Assembly: GCA_026745465.1 (NCBI GenBank)
Contig: JACYXH010000310.1
Span: 3,122,501 to 3,186,500, forward strand
Length of the DNA: 64,000 nucleotides
Source: Lota lota
Lineage: Eukaryota; Chordata; Actinopteri; Gadiformes; Lotidae
Direction: 5' to 3'
This document shows, piece by piece, positions 1-41,950 of this stretch. The position numbers and the translations under genes are program-made. Each line of letters starts with the position of its first letter. Positions within the stretch are counted from its first letter, which is position 1. The notes under the pieces were generated by a model, which worked only from the letters and a program-made list of their open reading frames with translations, made no database searches and was not told where the DNA came from.

Positions 1-424
1 CACTCAAGGTTGGTAACAGATTCCATATTTGTTAGCTTTCTACATATTAAACAATAGCTAGCCTCATAGGTCCCTTGTACTTGTATTTCAAGCAAGTTAT
101 AATTGGAAGTAATGCATTGTTTGTTTTTGCTGTAAACACTTTAAAATCAATTACAAAACCATTACGGCTTTACCCTTATAGAGAAGCGAGAAATCGGTAC
201 AGATAAACAAAACAATAAGTCCACCCTTAGATTTCTCTGTAGTTATCTTTGTTTTGACTGGGCCTTTGGTGTTCACCATTCAGCTGTAGCCCTCAGAAGA
301 AGCCGAGGTTTAAATGTCTACATATGTTTGCTCACAAGTCAAACCCAGTTCAAGTAAACTAGCACACTGTGACACAGCAAAAACAAAGCTAATGGTTATT
401 GCTGTTGTTTTCCCATTCCACCAG
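1..424 (+). other. robo3: robo3 intron (upstream part cut by window edge)
   Basis: No coding exon is visible. The stretch is AT-rich and ends in a normal acceptor (cattccaccag) at 424, immediately before the first visible robo3 exon. The Ig exons and the FN3-1 exon of robo3 must lie upstream of position 1. Confidence 0.7.
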
Positions 425-12836
<12,412 letters not shown>

Positions 12837-13055
12837 CCCCTGCTCCCATCACCCACCCAGCTATCCTCTTCCCAGCACCAGTGGTTATCCATCGGAAGCC
12901 GCGGTATAGAGTTTCACATCCTGTTGACTTGCTGACAACACGCATTTCCCTGCTTCCCTGAAGAACCGGCGGTGTTCGGTGCAGAGGGGCAGGAAGGCTA
13001 GAGGAACAGGATTAGATCACGTAAGGTGGCTAGCTTCCCATTAGCAAGGCACTTA

Positions 13056-13069
13056 AATAAAAAAATAAA
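13056..13069 (+). other. robo3: candidate polyadenylation signals (two AATAAA), robo3
   Basis: AATAAA at 13056-13061 and again at 13064-13069, 220 bp after the TGA at 12836. They would define a 3' UTR of about 240 bp. Confidence 0.45.
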
Positions 13070-13176
13070 AATAACTCTAATGGGAGATAACATGGTTATG
13101 TTGAGATATTGTGGTAACAAAACAGTGTACTTACAGTATGTATGCCGATGCAGCTAAACGCATATCTATTAACCAC

Positions 13177-15026
13177 CAGGCCCGGACTAGCCATCGCGAT
13201 CACCGGGAGTTTTCCCGGTGTCCTGGCCTAAATGGTCTAAGTAGCCTGGCCGCAGATAATGTATTTTTATTTGCATTTGTTATTTTTAATGTCAGCAGTC
13301 AGGCCACTGAACTCAGCAGCAGGCCAGGCCAGTGTTTCTAGTTGTAGCGGCGAGATAGTTAGATAACGCAGACTGTCAAGCAAAAATCAATCAATGATGA
13401 AAGTAGTTGTTCTCTTTCTAATGCTGCATTCATATCAATTCAGGCAGACGGTAGACAGACAACACCTTCTGGAAGGCACAGGATAGACAAACAAACAGTC
13501 CTACGGAATGGCAGGACAGCAGGTGATGTTCTGTGGTTAACGAAGAGTGGAATAAAACGTATCCAAATGAAATGATCATATCGTTCCGGGTGTTGTTGCA
13601 CCAAAATGATCCCTCATTTTTTCTCCTGGTGTGAGGGAGCTACGTAACTTCCGGTTGTAAAATCCGTTGCTGAGGACATCAAAAAGTACCAATATTTTAA
13701 CTTTGGATGGCAATGCGGCCTATCGAGTACTGTTGCAGGTATTCTTTCTGCCGGCATCACAATATTTGACTGTCCTGCTCTCGTCTGCTAAAATGATATC
13801 CGATTGCTGTCTACCGTCTGCCTGAATCCATGTGAACACAGCGGCATAATTGGCATATCTAGTCTAGTTAATGTGATCAATATTATTTGAAAATTCATGC
13901 ATTTTGTTGAACGTTTGCGTCGGTGAGCTTTATTGTTACAATTATCGCAACATCTTATGTCTTCGTTGTGCGTGCATGGCGTCATGGGCGCAGATCCCGG
14001 TATAAATTATTTCTAAATAAATGATGTAATTGAAAATATGTATTTAATATAGAAGCCAACTCTACTTTTGAAATAATTCACACATAAACACAACACTTTA
14101 CAGGTTTTGTTTCTGTCCCCCCTATATATCCTGCTCAGTGGTCTGAAGCGTTGCATACACGATTGGCGCGTTATACCTCTATGCTTATTTTCAGAGAATG
14201 AATGGTGCTGCATTTGTAGATGTGTGGCTCTGTAAAATATGTAAATATGTATAGTGATTGCCAAAAAGTTATTAATTAATATATATTTTAAGATACTATT
14301 AATGACTGTATGTATGTTACAGCAGATCATTTGATATGCATTATATTATTGAGAAAATACTTGAAAATACTTTATGTTTGTGGTCCCCAACCTAATTTGT
14401 AATGAGATTTGCGCCCTTGCATGGCGTGCGTACATACGTGCGCGCTACACGCAATACATGTGTCACACTATTCGGGCTACTATGATTACAGTATTGTTGA
14501 AAGGTCTATGTTATTTCATGTTTGTGTTGGTTCAAGGGCTATTTCAACTTTGAACGGGTAGTGTATCAGTCAACTGACTGGGGTATTGTGCTCTTGCTCG
14601 TTTCTGTGAATCGGTGGAGAGAGTGCTTAGCTCTAACATATGTTGCGCTCTTGCTTTTTTCTTTGTGAAGGTGGAGAGAGTAGCATTGGGAGTGCCCCAG
14701 TAGTAGTGAGAGATGAACAACAGAAGCCAACTAGTTCAGAGCAACCTGCAGGTACAAGACATCTATTCTACTCTTATATTAGAAAAATGGAAACCGTTTT
14801 CGTTGTGTTTGAGGTTCATAACAGTACATTATACTAAGCCGTTGTTGGCTCATTAGTTTGGGATTCATTTGCACTAAAATTCCCCAGAATGCAGGAAATT
14901 AACTCTTCCTAACTAGACATTTTCCTGGTGGGGGACCCCCACATTCTCCGCTTAAAAAGTGTCCTGACTGGGGCTATATTTTGCGCTGTATTCACCGGCC
15001 TGAACGATTTTCCCAGTCCGGCCCTT
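13177..15026. mobile_element. hAT-like non-autonomous DNA transposon (about 1.85 kb) with nested MITE
   Basis: Imperfect terminal inverted repeats: left CAGGCCCGGACTAGCC (13177-13192) versus right, read inward, AAGGGCCGGACTGGGA (15026-15011). The flanking 8-bp sequences TTAACCAC (13169-13176) and TTGACCAC (15027-15034) differ at one base, as expected for an old hAT target-site duplication. The interior is non-coding apart from one short open stretch. A smaller element sits inside at 13422-13846. Confidence 0.55.
13422..13846. mobile_element. nested MITE, PIF/Harbinger-like by its 3-bp TAA duplication
   Basis: A perfect inverted repeat ATTCAGGCAGACGGTAGACAG lies near both ends and extends outward with a few mismatches (TGCTGCATTCAT... 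/ TGCCGCTGTGTTCAC...). It is flanked on each side by TAA (13419-13421 and 13847-13849). About 425 bp, no coding capacity. Superfamily assignment rests on TSD length only. Confidence 0.6.
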
Positions 15027-15034
15027 TTGACCAC

Positions 15035-15185
15035 AGGTTCTAGGTTGGACCCTAATGTCCACAGTCTACCGCTAGGCATCCTTGAGCAAGCTGCCACAAC
15101 AATACCTGCTCCTTACTGACAAGCATCAAGAAATTCTGTCTACGTCGCTTTCGATAAAAGCACCTGCTAAATGACTAAAGAGTAA
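15035..15185 (+). repeat. SINE-like fragment
   Basis: Carries ggttctaggttggacccta (degenerate B box), ctaggcatccttgagcaag and the tail gataaaagcacctgctaaatg, the same module order as the 5885-6085 copy. Abuts the right end of the hAT-like element. Confidence 0.65.
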
Positions 15186-15336
15186 ATATAGTAAAGAATC
15201 TATTAGACCCGATACAATCGCTTGAGATTGCCTGGTATTTTCTATAATTTGTGTTTAGTTTTTTTATTGTACGTGTCAATACAAAACATAGCAACAAAGA
15301 CAACATATGAATATATTATTCTCTGTTCGTTTTCAG

Positions 15337-15430
15337 GACATGAGATAAGGAGTACCTTCAACGCACACACATACACAGCTTTTCCCGCCATGGAAGCAAG
15401 TGGAAGAAAACGACGAGGGAAAAGAGTTTG
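15337..15430 (+). CDS. possible alternative last exon of robo3
   Basis: Good acceptor (ctctgttcgttttcag). Open only when entered in phase 1, encoding HEIRSTFNAHTYTAFPAME... and ending in the basic GRKRRGKRV plus TGA. A candidate 3' UTR with AATAAA at 16363-16368 follows. The exon at 10938-11089 ends in phase 0 and cannot join it, but the CC3 exon (ending phase 1 at 10283) can. It could therefore be an alternative terminal exon used when 10938-11089 is skipped, or it may need an unseen linking exon. It could also belong to another transcript. Confidence 0.4.
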
Positions 15431-16380
15431 AGCTTCTCTGCAGCGTTGTTTTTTTCCATGGGGACCCAGCCCACCGGCTGTGAAAGATCAACAGACTTTT
15501 CATCCTAGTTTCATCTGGTATTACTCTGATTATTTATGGCCTATCCGGATTTGCTCCTTATTTGTAAATATCTATCTCTGTACTGTTCATTTGTGAGTTC
15601 TCGATACAGGGGGCGAAAGACGTAAATTGTATTTATAAGCATCAAGAACACAAATGTAAAATAATGGTTCGTTATTCTTCTTCTTATTAGTATTGTTACT
15701 ATGAAAGAAATATCATGTCGTCTTGAATGTGCCAACTGCTCTCTCTGTTCCTCCTTCTCCCTTTTTGTTTTAGATTATTTTTATTCAAAATGTATACGTT
15801 CAGAAAGAGCGTTCGCCCAGTGGCCCTCTCTTTGTTGTGATGGCGAAGCAACCGAAAACCTGAAGCACAAAGCGTGTTCGTTTGTTGAACGGGATGTAAG
15901 GGGGGAGTACAGGGGGGGGGGGGGTACAGGGCGAGCACCAGTTGGGTGGGAGGGCTGGAAAGGGGGAGTGACTTGGGGGTGGGGGGAGGAGTATTCGGAA
16001 AGTGCTTCTGTACTGACCACCTCTGCCTGGACTCTTCTACACTGGGCGTCCCCTACGCACACTACACTATGAATGTCGTCCTCTTCGACGGGAGTCTTTT
16101 TGGTTTCTTTTCAGCCCAGGAATGATTGTGTCAGAAGACGGACAGGCTTTATAAAGGTTTGATTGTAAACTCCACACCACCACCACCGCTGCCCCACCCC
16201 CCTCCCCCCCCCCAACCCCTACCTCCCTATGTTCATTTTACGGAGTGTCTGCTGCAGTCGTGCGAGGAAGTTTGCATCTTCTCTTTCTCAAAAAAAGACG
16301 AGAAGAAAAGAAAAGTTCTGTGGAATAATACTTTTTTGTACTCTTGTTGTTTTGTAAAGTCCAATAAAATTAAATTTGTC
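15431..16380 (+). other. candidate 3' UTR with polyadenylation signal
   Basis: About 950 bp after the TGA at 15428-15430, ending near AATAAA at 16363-16368 (ttttgtaaagtccaataaaa). Contains poly-G (about 15911-15924) and C-rich (about 16190-16215) stretches. No open frame of note. Depends on the 15337 exon being real. Confidence 0.4.
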
Positions 16381-16759
16381 AAATGATACTAGTGGTGCTC
16401 AAACTTTGTCCGAAGGCGCAGTTGCGTACATGCCAATTAATGATGGTTTATCCGCAAAAATCATCTCATCAATCTTTGTATAGAGCAATTCATTTTATAC
16501 TTTTGATATATGCAATCAATAGCACTACTATCACCTATCAAATATAAAGAGACCATTACAAAAACAGCCCTACACTGTAGGCCATGATTAGCTAAATCTC
16601 TTGAAAACTGCAGTTTATTTTTTATTTTAATTAAATTGTGAGGTTTGTTTGCTAGTTTGAGCATTTAATTCATTTCTAGTGCACTGAGTAGCATGAAATT
16701 GCAACCCCCCACCACCATCACTGTACATTCTCTGCATCTCTCCACCTTGTTTACTACTG

Positions 16760-16760
<1 letters not shown>

Positions 16761-16788
<28 letters not shown>
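16761..16788 (+). repeat. (CA)n microsatellite
   Basis: Fourteen CA units in intergenic DNA. Confidence 0.95.
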
Positions 16789-16791
<3 letters not shown>

Positions 16792-17392
16792 CGCGGACCA
16801 CCTGAGAAGAGGTCTGGTGTAGCCTAGGGTGCTGTTTCCACACGCGGTACACTGAGTCATACACTAAAGAAAAGCCCTGCCTACTTATGTACAAACACAT
16901 ACGTAAAACCCACACACATATGTAGAACATACACATAAAGACACAGATACGCACAGTACAACCACAGCCAAACACACACACATATATGTAGACCATATAC
17001 ACAAATACATACACATACATAAAACAAACACATTTTATAAAGATACAAAAAAATGAATAGCACAAAGGTCTGCTTATACAGAATCTAGCAAAACCGACGG
17101 ATGGCTTTGCATTTTGTTCATTTGAATTTGAGCAAGAGATTTGTTTTCCTCTCTTAAAATCTAGTTGCATAATCAGAAATCCTCACCTTCATTTGGATTT
17201 TTAACCTCAGTCATTTAAAAAAGGTTATTTGAGTCAAAGTCAAATAACCCAATCAATTGCTTTGAGGTGAAGAAAATAAGCTGCTGGATTACATACTATA
17301 CCAAGCTATAAACTACAGTGGAGAGGTGAGGCTGTAATGGCTGCTGTTACAATGTATACAGGCATATGTTTGTTTTGTTTTAACCGTTAAAA

Positions 17393-17545
17393 TCCCTCTG
17401 TCCTTTTCATTTTCCTGTTGTTTGTTTCTGTGAGAGTTAATGGGGTAATTAGTTAATTGGTTGTTGGCTGCATGTCCCCCTGATGATTGCTTGGGCAGGT
17501 GGCAGCTGGTATATGAAGACCAGCATGGAAATACCACTGGCTACC
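17393..17545 (+). repeat. dispersed repeat, copy A
   Basis: Shares with 30729-30850 the ordered blocks cctctgtcct, cctgttgtttgt, aattagttaattg, gattgcttgggcag and tggcagctggtatat. An unclassified interspersed family with two diverged copies in this window. Confidence 0.7.
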
Positions 17546-18694
17546 TCATGCTCTAAAGAGTTGTGTCTTTGTTTAGCTTGTAGGTGTGTTGTTTTGTAGT
17601 CAACAAATGTATAATATATTTGTCGTGCCTTTTTAAGTTATTCAAAGATGAGGTGGAAGTGATCATTTATGTTGTGGCTGTTAGCCCTTGGCGGTTGTAG
17701 CGCTAAACCCCAATGAGTGCAGGGCTGTACTTTATGTGAGCCCACTTCAAGTGTTTTAGTTTAGTCTGTTTCCATACCATCATGATGTTAGTATAGCTGC
17801 TCTACTATACAGTTGATTCTGCTGAGACCATATTAGCTTGACCTGATTGTCCTCTGCATATGAACGACTTCATTCTGGGGGTTGGAAGGAAGGAAGGAAG
17901 GAAGGTAGGTAGGTTATGGCTTAAAATTGCACAATACTGTTTTAATGTCATTATTGTTCTTGACTTCTCTATAACATGTTTATTTTCAGCTAAAGGTATT
18001 CAGATTGTATGAACTATATAAATATGTAATCATTCCTCAATCCATGTTCCTGTTCCTAAAATATGATAATCTAAACGAAACCCCACACAAAGAAGGAAAA
18101 AAGCGTGACGTAAATAAACTCAATTTGAAAATAAAGACGACCGGGGATTTACTTGGCTGACCATCTTCATCGTGACCCCCTCCCTCCCCCCTCCCTCTCC
18201 GTTTTCCGTCTCATCGCAAGCAATAAATCACCCCGCTCATTCATTAGGCCGGTGTCGGGGCAGCCACGCCCACCGGGGCAGCAGCCCATCGGGGCATGTC
18301 CGGAGGAGGGGGAAAAAACTTTGCGATAGAGAGAGATAAAGGCAGAGCGGGGTAGTCAGAGACCGAAAGGAAGGGAGACGAGGGGGCGGATCGTTGAAAA
18401 GAAGGGGATGGGTCGTTTAAACTCATTCGCCACTCTTTCCATGCGGCCATATACCAATTTCCATGTTAATTTGCCGCGCGACAGGAAAGATGGATGTTTC
18501 GGGGGAGTGACGTGATGCATACATAGAGGATCGCAAATGAAGCCATTATGGAGGCAAACACGTGCGAGTACAAAAGGCGCCACGTATAAAGTATTAAGTG
18601 CTTATACTACGCAGTAATTCAACTTTTATTTCCCATTTTCCCTGGTGAAAATAATAATCCATCAAACCTCACTATTTGGCACTCTAAGTAGCCT

Positions 18695-18871
<177 letters not shown>

Positions 18872-19243
18872 CACATACAGATCAAAATGAATCACCCATT
18901 GATTCATATTTAATTGAATGATTAATTTGTCACTTTGTCAATCACCGAGAGAAAAAGAACGACAACGACTTGGAAGTGCGAGGAATCGGTAAAAAAAACG
19001 GATGGAATGTTCCCATGTTGATGCTGTATTGCTTCTAATGAGATTGACCCATGAAACTTTTGGAAGAGAGCCCTGTATATGAAGAAACAACCAAACTCAT
19101 GAGTATTGGGGGGGGTAATAATAATCTATATAAGTGTGTGTGTGTCTTAGGAGGGCATGACGCAGACACACGTCGGGGGCTGTGTATGTGTGAAACATAT
19201 GGCCTTGGCGAGTGGACCAGATGAATGATAATCCCTTTGGCTG

Positions 19244-19389
<146 letters not shown>

Positions 19390-20294
19390 TTATTTTGTTT
19401 TTGTATTGTTGCTTCAGGCTCCTTTGGTTTGTAATTTCCATTATAACACAGACTAACCTTTAGTACCAGTAGGGCTGTTTTTTTACTGGGTTTCTCTGCT
19501 TGAGTTCTACAGCTTAACAACTCCCAGTGTGTCGTACGGAACAATTATGGACACACTGTATTCCAATGACATCATCACAAGGAATCTGTTGCCTGGTAGA
19601 CGGTAACAAAAGACAACCCAATTATTGTGGGGGATTGGATAAATGTGGTCAGAAGAGCTCTATATATCCCTCTTGCTATTTCTCTCCTCCTATGTCTATC
19701 TCTCTGCACATGTATATCTTTATATCAATAATATCTATCTCTTCTCTCTCCTATATCCTCTCCATCTCTCTATTTAAGTCGTTTGGGTCTTTTCCCAAGT
19801 AATTAGCTGGGTGGGTAATCTGTGTTGAGCAGATGAAGGCTCCAGTGAACTTCCTGGTCTGAAGGAAGCTTCATAAAGGAAAGAGGGTGATTCCACTTGC
19901 ACCCTGGCAGGTCATTTAGAAGCCATCTGTAACAACAACCTTCTTCAGAGGGATCATGTCTTCCAAATCTGTCTGCTATTTCCAATGATTTAGAAAACAG
20001 CACGAAAGATACCACTTTGTGTTGAGTTAAAAGGACGCCTCTGAATAATTCAATGTGAATTGATCGTTTATTTGTTTGGTTAACTTTTATTAAAACGGAT
20101 AAAAGGTGTTCAGTGTGTCTTTAATGCCTTTATATTAGCACGGTACTGCATGCAGTACACTGGAATATTTCAAGACAAAGTCACAGAACAGCACCCACGT
20201 GCAGCCTGATTCAGATTAGCAATATAATTTACAGGATTATTGTGCAGATATTCAAAAATAGAAAAAAAAATTCACTGAAAATGTAATTACACTT

Positions 20295-20310
20295 TTTATT
20301 TTATTTTATT
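20295..20310 (-). other. robo4: candidate polyadenylation signals of robo4
   Basis: TTTATT on the + strand twice (20295-20300, 20305-20310), i.e. AATAAA on the - strand. These are the first I noticed after the robo4 stop and imply a 3' UTR of about 1.3 kb. The intervening 20311-21594 has no other feature. Confidence 0.4.
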
Positions 20311-21594
20311 ACAAATGCATCATTGTGTATCCAGAAGGGGATCACACTACCTGGGATTCCAAATAACCTGCTTCTGGCTCGGTAGTCTATGTTGAGGGTA
20401 ACCTGTCAGCGGCGCATTACAGGTAGCCTTATAATCACAGTGCTGCCAAAAATAGTGCAGAATTATGTGTTTGTAGACTAATTACAATCTTATAATCTCA
20501 TTTTGATAAGCGACTATTCAGAAAACCTCGGAAATCTTTAGAAAGCAATTCAAAGTGTATTCCCAACAGAAGCTAGTATACTTTAACTCTGCAAGTCAAT
20601 GGAAGCGGCTAACAGAAAGCAAATGCTAACCCAGCAACTTCCCTTCTGGATGCACAATGATGGATTTGGTACTAAACACCACGTCTGAATCTGGGTAAGA
20701 CAGACAACGGCAATTTACAGATAACTCAGCGTATCACTTTAAGATAGAAAGCATTTACAGTAGTTAATAATGGGCCAAATTATATATATATATAAAGTAA
20801 ACAAATATAAATGTAATCTATTAATCAAAATCTATGAAAAAGCACAAATTTGAAAAAGGCAAATATAATTCAGTTCTAATTAATTTGTGCCTTCAATTAG
20901 CTGCAATTCATTTAGTAAAAAATAAAAAGCGAATCAAATAAATGTTGCTTTTCTAACCTAAAAAGTCGTCTATCCTCGAAACTGTGGCTCAGCTTCCAAA
21001 TTCAAAAAACACAAAAACTTGAAAGAATATGAAGAATGAACACATACAAATATAAAAGAAAAACGTTGTGAAATGAGAAATGCATGAAAGTATAATTTGG
21101 AAATTCTTTAAATAACATTTCCTGAATATGTTGCATATTTACAGTTGCAAGTGTTGGATGTTTCTTACTGATTTTAAGATACAATGTTTCCAATACAGCA
21201 ATTGCATTGCTACCTAATGGTTGCTATTCCATCCCCGGTCATTGCATTGCCCTCTCAAGAGAGGAACACAAGCAGTCTTCTGTCATTCTGCAGAGATGCA
21301 AGAGACCTGGTCTCGGGTAAACAGTTTGAATCTGTGAACACTGTATCAGCTACAGTGTGTTGTTGGGTTGGGTCCAGTAGGTCAAGCAGCGGGGGGCAAC
21401 ATCAAACAGAGGGGGATAATAATAATAGTAATCAGATAAGCACCACTTGAATTAATGAATTGTCTTAAAAAAAACAACAACCTTGATACAATTGATTGAT
21501 TTCCCCCTGAACTTCAACTCCAGTTTAATCACCAAATGACTCTCTCTTTGTCTCCGTAATGGCCGCCGTCGCTGCTTCCTGTGTGGTTTCCCTC

Positions 21595-39257
<17,663 letters not shown>

Positions 39258-39307
39258 CGTGCTTCTTTAAAGTGAATACATCTAATGGTTGTCCAATGTT
39301 ATGGCAG

Positions 39308-39313
39308 TTTATA
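39308..39313 (-). promoter_or_regulatory. robo4: TATA-like box upstream of robo4 exon 1b
   Basis: TATAAA on the - strand about 50 nt before the ATG at 39257. The spacing would leave a 5' UTR of only about 20-25 nt, so this is tentative. Confidence 0.3.
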
Positions 39314-40782
39314 GGTCCAACAAAGCGAGGAACAAATTTCTGAGGTGGACATCCAAAGAGCACTCAAAAGTCAATAGTGAGCGCCAACACAAATCACATT
39401 CACAAGGGCCACGATCCGCTTCGCGACACTTCCAAGCACGGTGACGGGACATTAAGCCTACATATTTGTATTTTATTTTTGCCTAACAAGATAGTCATTT
39501 TAACTTCGTTAGGGTAGAAATGCGATTGTGAATATGCCTTCATTTTTTTTTTGTAAGAAAAAAGAGTAGACTTTTTACAGGTAACGACTAAGTTTGAAAG
39601 GCATCCTAGTAGGCTCCTCCGTCACCACACCGATCGCCGTGGTCCCTGACCACTGTGTGTGCTTTTGTTAATCCACTAGATGGCGTTGTAACAACATGGA
39701 AACGACTGACACACCAAACATACATATTCAATCGGTCGTTCAATTTGAATCAAGGAAATAAATCTAGCTTTAAGTTTATGTTAAGTTTAAAAAATGTATA
39801 TTGTGTCCATACCAGATAAGCATATAAACTTTCCATAAAGATAATAATATTGGTATGCCTATAATTCATAATGAGTTGTTTAATAAGCTAACCACAATAT
39901 AATTTGTTGTTTTACATTTAAGTAAAAGTAATACAATATATTAATAGTTGTTTGTCTTTAGGCTTATTATAACATTGGTCTATGTATGCACTGAAATGTA
40001 TGTTCTAAAATCAATATGCAAGTTTGGTTACCCAGTAACATGTTGCCCAATTTTGTAAAGTGGAGAGTTCAGGAAGACAGGGTTTGTTATGTTGCCTCCA
40101 AACAATCAAAGGAATTAATTTTTCACTGAGCTTATGTGTTAAAAATGTGTGTATAGAAATGTGTTTCGGTATTATACTTACACAATTCACAGGAACATGG
40201 TTTGTTCACTTTCTCTCTTCTGTACTTCTAAATTATATTTATAACATTCTTTACTCGGAAACACAAAATAATTAGTTTTTCTTCATGTTCCTAATAATAT
40301 TAGACTCAAAGGAAGATGTGTGATGTTCTTAAACTACCAACCCTAACTGTCTAATATATAAAACAATGAAATCACTAGTATTTTAATCCTTAAACTAAAG
40401 AGATATATTCGGAATAAAAATATTTAAGTCCCTAGATGCTCAAAGCTGTTTAACTGTTTCATCTCAACATCAATCGTTCAGCACGGTCCAACAGAAGACC
40501 ACCACCACCACCTCCTCCACAACGACAACCCAAAAAGAACCTATGACGACGACGAGTTCATTTTCCCCCATAGAACACATCACCAAAGCTTTGTTGAGTG
40601 AACTGTTGAGTGAACTGTTCATTGTTTTAAAGGGTGTGGGGGTGGGGGCTAAGTGATGGATGCTTATATTGACACAACAACTAGATAGCCCCGGCGGTAC
40701 CGTCCGGCCTTTTCAGCCCCGGCTAACAAAAGGTTGACGGGAGGAGGATGAGGGATGGAGTCCACTGCAGCCCCCACTGCAG

Positions 40783-40953
40783 CCCCCCCCCCCCCCCCCC
40801 CCCCCCCACCACCACCACCACCCTGCTCAACACTACCCATGGGAATGGGGCGGCGGGGCTGAGACGGGCCCACAGAATGGAGCTCTTTCATGAGGCCGTC
40901 GCAGAGGTCAGGAGATGTGTTGGAGCGAAGGGGGGGGGGGGGGGGGGGGGGGG
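40783..40953 (+). repeat. poly-C (40783-40807) and poly-G (40930-40953) pair
   Basis: Twenty-five C followed by ACC units, then 122 bp later 24 G; complementary in inverted arrangement. Rest of 39330-41620: AT-rich, nothing coding recognised. Confidence 0.95.
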
Positions 40954-41625
40954 TGAGAGAGAGGAATGGATGGAGGGAGAGGAGAGGAGAGGAGAGAAAA
41001 TAGGCGGGGACAGAAAAGAAATGGACGTGTCAGGGATGTAAAGGAATGCGCCTGGCAGTGACTTGAGAGTTAATTGTAATTGTTGCCCTGAGGGTTGTGT
41101 TGAAGAGGGATATGTTGTGCTATTGAGATTGGAAATCACTAGCCACGTTGATTGACTTGATTGTTTTCATTGCAATTAATGTTGCCAATGCAAAATACAA
41201 TAAAGTGGTCACTGATGAGGTCAATGTAGTTTCCATTTTTTTAATATTTTAATTGACAAATGCCACTGTGTTAAAAACATTAACAGTGCTTTTAAATCTT
41301 TTTTTTAATTGACAGATTCAACTAAAATAAAGCCATAATTGGAAATAAATATATAACCAAACTAAAGCCCATTTTTACTTCAAGCACTTTGGATTTGCTA
41401 GAATTCATCAACGTTGGTACGCTGTGTATAAAAAAGAAATGAATTTTGTTGAAATAAAACCAAACTTTAGTCATGACTTTTTCAGCATTTTCCATTTCCC
41501 CCAACAGAGTTTGTTTGTCTGTCATCCCTCTCTTTCCATTACACCTAAACATATGGAACACCCCCCTCAACTACTACTCATCCGGAGAGTGGTGTGGTCT
41601 CTCTAGTCTGGACCGCCGTGACTAA

Positions 41626-41627
<2 letters not shown>

Positions 41628-41705
<78 letters not shown>
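41628..41705 (+). repeat. (CA)n, 78 bp, beside the donor of candidate exon 1a
   Basis: Thirty-nine CA units beginning about 16 nt past the 5' splice site of the - strand exon 41950-41722. Confidence 0.97.
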
Positions 41706-41708
<3 letters not shown>

Positions 41709-41721
41709 GAGGACGACCTAC

Positions 41722-41950
41722 CTTTTCTCCGCTGTGTCCTTCTCATTTTATGAGGTGGTACATGCTGGTTCTGGTGCTCCGGGCCGTGATCCACCCCGAC
41801 GCGCTCCTTGGGCCCCCTGTGGCCCTTTGACCTCAAGTCCGAGCCTTGCTCCGCTGCACAGAGGTACCTGCCTTGCTGCTCAGCGTGGCGCGTGCACTCC
41901 GCCCAGGTGTGGAGCAGGCCCGCCCAGAGCAGCCATGCACGCAGCCACAT
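41722..41950 (-). CDS. robo4: candidate alternative first exon of robo4 (exon 1a)
   Basis: Opens with ATG and a strong signal-peptide-like stretch (MWLRAWLLWAGLLHTWAEC) followed by a hydrophilic, basic linker ending MRRTQRRK. Donor AAAAG|gtaggt, 229 nt = 76 codons plus 1, so it exits in phase 1, the entry phase of the Ig1 exon. ROBO1 also has a signal peptide plus hydrophilic linker before Ig1. It is GC-rich like the other exons. It would give an 1161-aa Robo4. Alternatively it starts an unrecognised secreted-protein gene; no other downstream exon for such a gene was found. Confidence 0.5.

Noticed and set aside
12967-13023. Possible 57-bp exon open in phase 0 (NRRCSVQRGRKARGTGLDH) between good-looking splice sites
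   Set aside because: It falls in the candidate 3' UTR between the stop at 12836 and AATAAA at 13056, and no compatible downstream exon was found.
14669-14749. Possible robo3 exon (open in phase 1, encoding SSIGSAPVVVRDEQQKPTS..., donor GCAG|gtacaa)
   Set aside because: It lies inside the hAT-like element (13177-15026), cannot join the phase-0 robo3 exon at 11089, and has no Robo similarity. More likely a remnant of transposon sequence, though exonisation cannot be excluded.
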